Positions 59,627 through 64,000 of a stretch of DNA of 64,000 nucleotides are shown piece after piece; position 1 is the first letter of the stretch; each line of letters begins with the position of its first letter. Below the pieces are notes generated by a model. That model had not been told where the DNA came from, ran no database searches, and saw only the letters and a list, made by a program, of their open reading frames with translations. Both the position numbers and the translations under genes were made by a program. The DNA is from Natrarchaeobaculum sulfurireducens (lineage in GTDB: Archaea > Halobacteriota > Halobacteria > Halobacteriales > Natrialbaceae): the NCBI RefSeq assembly GCF_003430825.1, contig NZ_CP024047.1:1-64000 (forward strand). Reading direction: 5' to 3'.

Positions 59627-60967
59627 TTACCGGTACAGGTGACAGGCCGCGTAGTGTCGCTCGGTGCCGTAGACCGGTTCGATCTCGTATTCTGGTCGCT
59701 CGTGAGCGCAGATGCTCTGTTCGGCAAACGACTCGAGCAGGAGGTCGGTCGCTTCGTCCCAGCGACTCTCCTCGTCGTCCGCATCGTCGCCGTTGCGGTC
59801 CGTCGCGAGGTGATCGATCGCTTCCTCGACGATCTTGCCCGCCTCGCCGTGGGGCAGATCGCCGCCGAAGAACTCCTCACGGATTTCGGCAGCAGTCATC
59901 GCCTCGAACGTTCGTCGCTTGACGGCTCGCATGAACGCCCGCGTATGGCTCCACTCTTCACCACCCAGTTCGTACGCGTCAGGGGCGATAAGGTCGGGAC
60001 ATCGCGTCCGGAACCGACAGCCAGATGGCGGATCGACGGGACTCGGTACCTCCCCCTCGAGCACCCCACGAGCGCCCCGATCGCGTGGATCAGGGACCGG
60101 AATCGACTCGAGTAACGCTTTCGTGTAGGGATGTTGTGGGTTCTCGAATAGCTCTTCTTTGTCGGCGAGTTCGACGACGTTCCCGAGGTACATGACCGCC
60201 ACGCGGTCGGAAATGTGGCGGATGACAGAGAGGTCGTGGGCGATAAAGAGGTAGGTGAGACCGAACTCCTCTTGGAGGTCTTCCATCACGTTCAACACCT
60301 GCGCCTGCACGGAGACGTCGAGCGCACTCACTGGCTCGTCACAGACGACGAAGTCCGGCTCGACCGACAGTGCCCGCGCGAGGTTGACCCGCTGGCGCTG
60401 TCCACCCGAAAACGCGTGCGGATGGCGGTTGTAGTGGTGTGGGTCGAGTCCGACCTTCTCGAGAAGCATCTTCGCTCGCGCTTCTCGTCCCTCGCGGTCG
60501 AGCATGTCGTGCGCTCGCATCGGCTCTTCGACGATCTGGCCGATAGTCATCCGCGGGTCGAGCGAGGACTGGGGGTCCTGGAAGATCATCTGAATCTCCG
60601 AACGCTTCTTTCGCAGACTCTCTCCGGACAGCGTCGCCAGGTCCTCTCCTTTGAAGTAGATGCTCCCATCAGTCGGCTCGAGCAACCGCAGGATCGTTCG
60701 CCCGAGCGTACTCTTTCCACAGCCTGACTCGCCGACTAGCCCCAGCGTCTCGCCGCGGCGGATCTCGAAGTTCACGCCATCGACGGCCTTCACGTAGTCC
60801 TGACCGAGGCTGACCGGTGGGAACTCGTCAGTGTCGATCGAGACACCGGCAAAGAGCCCGGAGTCCTGCGTGAAATACTTTTTCAGCCCGTCAACCTCGA
60901 GGAGCGTTTCGGCTCGAACGGACTCGGTACTCGTCGTTTCAGCGCCGAGTTGTTCGCCTTCACTCAT
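59627..60967 (-). CDS. Oligopeptide/dipeptide ABC transporter ATPase (DppF-like)
   Basis: A 446-residue ATPase with Walker [11 protein letters not shown]-loop [15 protein letters not shown], signature [15 protein letters not shown] and Walker [12 protein letters not shown]. The C-terminal oligopeptide-binding motif is split: [11 protein letters not shown] is followed by about 90 additional acidic residues before HYAACHLYR. It works with the DppD ATPase. ATG 60967 overlaps the end of that gene by 8 bases. Confidence 0.92.
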   Translation of the reverse strand: MSEGEQLGAETTSTESVRAETLLEVDGLKKYFTQDSGLFAGVSIDTDEFPPVSLGQDYVKAVDGVNFEIRRGETLGLVGESGCGKSTLGRTILRLLEPTDGSIYFKGEDLATLSGESLRKKRSEIQMIFQDPQSSLDPRMTIGQIVEEPMRAHDMLDREGREARAKMLLEKVGLDPHHYNRHPHAFSGGQRQRVNLARALSVEPDFVVCDEPVSALDVSVQAQVLNVMEDLQEEFGLTYLFIAHDLSVIRHISDRVAVMYLGNVVELADKEELFENPQHPYTKALLESIPVPDPRDRGARGVLEGEVPSPVDPPSGCRFRTRCPDLIAPDAYELGGEEWSHTRAFMRAVKRRTFEAMTAAEIREEFFGGDLPHGEAGKIVEEAIDHLATDRNGDDADDEESRWDEATDLLLESFAEQSICAHERPEYEIEPVYGTERHYAACHLYR

Positions 60968-62114
60968 GGGTATCACCTCCATCTTCCCGGATCTCAGGGA
61001 CATCCCCGCTGCCTGCATCGTCCGGAGACGGTGTTCCCGCTTGTGGCGCTGTCTCGAGCGGGACGCTCTCGTCGTAGCCGACGTCGAAGGTGTCGTGGAT
61101 GACACAGGCCGCCCGGTGGGGGTAGTCGCCGGCCTGGCCGACGGTCCTGGCGTCCGGGTGGACGCGCTGGCAGACCTCCCGTGCGTCTGGACAGCGCGGG
61201 TGGAATCGACAGCCTGCTGGTGGAGAGATCGCCTCTGGCATCATCCCCTCGATCGGCTCGAGTTCTTCAGCCGTCTGGTCGGGACGGGGCATCGAGTTCA
61301 ACAGTGCTTGCGTGTAGGGGTGTTTGGTGTCGTAGAACAGCTCGTCAACCGGCGCTTGCTCGACGATCTCTCCGAGGTACATGACGTTTACGCGATCACA
61401 GATCTCGGCGACGACGCCCATATCGTGGGTGACCCAGATGAAACTCGTTCCGTACTTCTCTTGGAGGTCACGCACCAGCTCGATGATCTGTCCTTCGACG
61501 GTGACGTCGAGGGCGGTCGTCGGCTCGTCGGCGATGATGAGACTCGGCTCGCAGGCCAGCGCCATCGCGATGAGCACGCGCTGGCGCATCCCGCCGGAGA
61601 ACTCGTGGGGGTACTCATCGTAGCGTTGTTCGGGATCTGGGATGCCGACTTCCCGGAGCATGTCGATCGCTTCCTCGCGGGCTTCGTCTTTCGAGAGGTC
61701 ACGGTTGAGTTCGATGAACTCGCGCAACTGGCCGCCGACCGTAAAGACGGGGTTGAGCGATTCCATGGGGTCCTGGAAGATGACGGCGATTTCGTTGCCC
61801 CGGATCTGTCGGCGAATCTCTTCTTCAGAGAGTACGTCGTCTCGCTCGCGGAGTTCGCCGTCGGGACCCTCTTCGACAGCGAAGATGGTTTCGCCCTTGT
61901 AGGTGATTTCGCCGGCGACGATCTCGCCGGGGTCCTCGACGAGTCGTAACAGACTCATCGAGGCGACGCTCTTGCCGGCGCCGCTCTCGCCGACGAGGCC
62001 GACGATCTCTCCTTTTTCGACCGTAAAGGAGATGCCGTCGACGGCGCGAACGGTACCCGCTTCAGTGAAAAACTGTGTCTTCAAGTTCTCGACGCGGAGG
62101 AGTGGTTCGGACAT
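60960..62114 (-). CDS. Oligopeptide/dipeptide ABC transporter ATPase (DppD-like)
   Basis: A 384-residue ATPase with Walker [10 protein letters not shown] (the usual Thr after Ser is Val in this family), Q-loop [14 protein letters not shown], signature [15 protein letters not shown], Walker [13 protein letters not shown] and a standard C-terminal [15 protein letters not shown] with a final PHRAACVI. An acidic tail of about 45 residues follows. Its ATG lies two bases after the DppC stop. Confidence 0.93.
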   Translation of the reverse strand: MSEPLLRVENLKTQFFTEAGTVRAVDGISFTVEKGEIVGLVGESGAGKSVASMSLLRLVEDPGEIVAGEITYKGETIFAVEEGPDGELRERDDVLSEEEIRRQIRGNEIAVIFQDPMESLNPVFTVGGQLREFIELNRDLSKDEAREEAIDMLREVGIPDPEQRYDEYPHEFSGGMRQRVLIAMALACEPSLIIADEPTTALDVTVEGQIIELVRDLQEKYGTSFIWVTHDMGVVAEICDRVNVMYLGEIVEQAPVDELFYDTKHPYTQALLNSMPRPDQTAEELEPIEGMMPEAISPPAGCRFHPRCPDAREVCQRVHPDARTVGQAGDYPHRAACVIHDTFDVGYDESVPLETAPQAGTPSPDDAGSGDVPEIREDGGDTHE

Positions 62115-62116
62115 CG

Positions 62117-63112
62117 TTATTCGTTGAGTCGTGGATCGAGGGCGTCTTGCAGGCCGTCACCGAAGAGGTTGAAGCCCATGATGGTGATCAAGATGGCGAT
62201 TCCGGGCCAGATCGAGAGCCAGACGTTCGCATGCATGTAGCCGTGAGAGACGTTGAGCATCTGGCCCCAGTCCGGCGTTGGTGGCTGGGCGCCGTACCCA
62301 AGGAACGAAAGCCCCGCGACGATGAGAATCGTCACGCCGATCTGCAAGGTAGCGTAGACGAGTACAGGGGCGAAACTGTTCGGGATCACGTGTCTGAGGA
62401 TGATCTCCCTGTTTTTCACACCGGACGCTCTCGCGGCTTCGATGTAGTCCATCTCGCGGATCGAGAGGACTTCACTCCGGATGATCCGTGCGAACACCGG
62501 GATGAACGTGATCCCGACGCCGACGACTGCGTACATGATATCCGGGTTTCCGCCGGTTATGAACACCGTAAAGATGATGATGAGGATCAGCGGCGGAATC
62601 GCATAGACCGTCTCGACGATGCGCATGAGGACGTCGTCGACCTTACCGCCGTAGAAGCCGGCGACGGCACCCACGAGGGTTCCGCCGACGAAACCGATGA
62701 GCGTCGAGACGATGCCGACACTCACCGAGACCTGCGCTCCGTAGACGATTCGGGTGAAGTAATCCCGACCGTCAGGGTCCGTTCCGAGCGGATGTGCCAT
62801 CGAGCCGTCGGCGTGGAACGCTGGTGGCAGGTGTCCCTCACCCTCACCCGGGCCTGGAATTCGCTCGGGGTGTTCGAAGATCGGCAGCGCCTCGGCGAAC
62901 GTGAAATCCGACATCGCGCCGAGCGTGAGCCGGGAGAGGTTGCTGTCGATCATCGTGTACGCGGAGATCGCGAGCACGATCGCCACGATGTACAGTCCCC
63001 ACCGGGCGGTGGTGTCTTCTTTGACTTTCCTGACCGTGTGACGCCAGCCGCGTTTGACCTCGATATCGTCGCCCGATCCACCGTCGTCCATCTGAGATTC
63101 GCCAATTGCCAT
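62117..63112 (-). CDS. Oligopeptide/dipeptide ABC transporter permease (DppC-like)
   Basis: A 331-residue permease with an N-terminal helix (about 38-58), an extracytoplasmic HPLGTDPDGRDYFTRIVYGA (DppC family signature), five further helices and the EAA loop YIEAARASGVKNREIILRHVIPN. Substrate probably peptides. The gene lies between DppB and DppD with gaps of 2 bases. Confidence 0.93.
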   Translation of the reverse strand: MAIGESQMDDGGSGDDIEVKRGWRHTVRKVKEDTTARWGLYIVAIVLAISAYTMIDSNLSRLTLGAMSDFTFAEALPIFEHPERIPGPGEGEGHLPPAFHADGSMAHPLGTDPDGRDYFTRIVYGAQVSVSVGIVSTLIGFVGGTLVGAVAGFYGGKVDDVLMRIVETVYAIPPLILIIIFTVFITGGNPDIMYAVVGVGITFIPVFARIIRSEVLSIREMDYIEAARASGVKNREIILRHVIPNSFAPVLVYATLQIGVTILIVAGLSFLGYGAQPPTPDWGQMLNVSHGYMHANVWLSIWPGIAILITIMGFNLFGDGLQDALDPRLNE

Positions 63113-63114
63113 GA

Positions 63115-64000
63115 TTACTCACCCTCTCCGTACGTGACGCGGGGGTCGATGTACGCGTACGCGATATCGGTGATGATCACACCGATGACGAACATCGTCG
63201 CGATCACGATCGTAATCCCCATGATGAGCTGATAGTCGAGTTGTTGGATCGCTTCGATGAACAGCCGCCCCATCCCGTTGATGTTGAAGACCGTCTCGAT
63301 GAGGACAGCACCACCGAGGGCGGTCGACAGGTTGAGGCCCACGATCGTAATGATTGGAAGTTGTGCGACCTGGAAGGCGTGTTTGCGGAGGATCGTCCGC
63401 TCGGGAACCCCGTACGCGCGAGCCAGTTTGACGTACTCTCCCTGCAGTGACTCGATCATCTGCGTTCGCTCGACGCGCATCAACGTCGCCATCTGTAAGG
63501 TCCCAAGGGCGACCATCGGTAACAGGAGGTGCCTGATCGTTTGATAGATCAGTTCCGGCCACGTCTCTATCCAGTCGTAACCGTCCGGTCCACGCCACGG
63601 ATAGACCAGCCCGGTCGACGGGAGCCACCCGAGCTGGACGGCGAAAACGAGGATCAGCATGATGCCAATCCAGAACGACGGGGTGCTGACGCCGATGAGC
63701 GCGACGATCCGCGAGATGTGGTCGGTCGGCTCGTTCCGCCGTGTCGCCGCGAGGATTCCGAGTGGAATCGCCGTCACGAGCGCGAACGCGTACGCTGAGA
63801 GCACGAGCAAGAGCGTCGGGCCGACACGATTGAGCATCAACTCGGTGACCGGCCGATTCCGATGGATACTGTGGCCGAAGTCCCCCTGTACCAACCCGGC
63901 CATGTATGTCACGTACCGTTCGTGAAGGGGCCGATCGAGCCCATACCGCTGTTCGATCGTCTCGATCAACTCCTCGTCGACCTCCTGTCCCGCGAGCATC
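63115..64000 (-). CDS. Oligopeptide/dipeptide ABC transporter permease (DppB-like), 5' end cut
   Basis: At least 294 residues of a DppB-type permease are present; the N-terminus with the first helix lies beyond base 64000. Visible features are GDFGHSIHRNRPVTELMLNR, helices, the EAA loop YVKLARAYGVPERTILRKHA and the terminal DIAYAYIDPRVTYG. It is the first visible gene of a leftward dpp-like operon; the binding-protein gene should lie upstream, outside the window. Confidence 0.92.
   Translation of the reverse strand, partial: MLAGQEVDEELIETIEQRYGLDRPLHERYVTYMAGLVQGDFGHSIHRNRPVTELMLNRVGPTLLLVLSAYAFALVTAIPLGILAATRRNEPTDHISRIVALIGVSTPSFWIGIMLILVFAVQLGWLPSTGLVYPWRGPDGYDWIETWPELIYQTIRHLLLPMVALGTLQMATLMRVERTQMIESLQGEYVKLARAYGVPERTILRKHAFQVAQLPIITIVGLNLSTALGGAVLIETVFNINGMGRLFIEAIQQLDYQLIMGITIVIATMFVIGVIITDIAYAYIDPRVTYGEGE

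Overview
The window is a chromosomal segment of a halophilic archaeon (class Halobacteria, probably Natrialbales-like, though the sequence alone does not fix the genus). The DNA is GC-rich, the proteins are strongly acidic, and many genes have a TATA box 25-30 nt before the start codon, as expected for leaderless haloarchaeal transcripts. Several small haloarchaeal-type proteins are present. There is no rRNA operon, insertion sequence, CRISPR array or prophage; one tRNA gene, tRNA-Gln(CTG), was found.

Region 1 (1-5.8 kb) is the right half of a replication origin of the oriC1 type: an AT-rich, CTAG-studded stretch, several origin recognition boxes (ORBs), the initiator gene orc1/cdc6, signal peptidase I and the small subunit of DNA polymerase D. 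ORBs also lie inside the orc1 and polymerase genes. The left half of the origin should lie beyond base 1.

Region 2 (5.8-30.7 kb) is mostly housekeeping: aspartate kinase, an acyl-CoA ligase, a tryptophanase-family lyase, a thiamine-type binding protein, an HTTM membrane protein, a MacB-like ABC exporter, enoyl-CoA hydratase, ribose-5-phosphate isomerase, type 2 isopentenyl diphosphate isomerase (archaeal lipid synthesis), a histone-fold protein, LarB, a phosphohexomutase, HtpX-type protease, serine acetyltransferase, a phosphoesterase and the archaeal IMP cyclohydrolase PurO.

Region 3 (30.7-35.2 kb) looks more accessory. It holds a protein with two HNH-type modules, the tRNA, an isolated pair of ORB-like sites 30 kb from the origin, an OYE-like enzyme, a DUF211/VIT pair and a gene that appears to be a fusion of LEA14-like and alcohol dehydrogenase fragments.

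Region 4 (35.3-49.3 kb) carries DNA-repair and tRNA-modification genes (Cgi121 with Hel308; Hef), an Lrp-type regulator near an amino-acid permease, a ferredoxin, malate dehydrogenase and a DCC1/HTTM pair. Region 5 (49.4-59.2 kb) includes TspO, a CTP-dependent polyprenol-type kinase, a phosphate transporter, a universal stress protein, a highly repetitive coiled-coil membrane protein, a decayed second stress-protein gene and the overlapping CBS-glyS operon. Region 6 (59.6-64 kb) is a dipeptide/oligopeptide ABC operon read leftward and cut by the window end.

The most notable observations are paired inverted ORB cassettes with identical geometry inside orc1 and the polymerase gene, a further ORB pair beside tRNA-Gln, a 62-bp interspersed element placed just after stop codons, 27-bp tandem repeats at gene 3' ends, and two decayed or chimeric genes.
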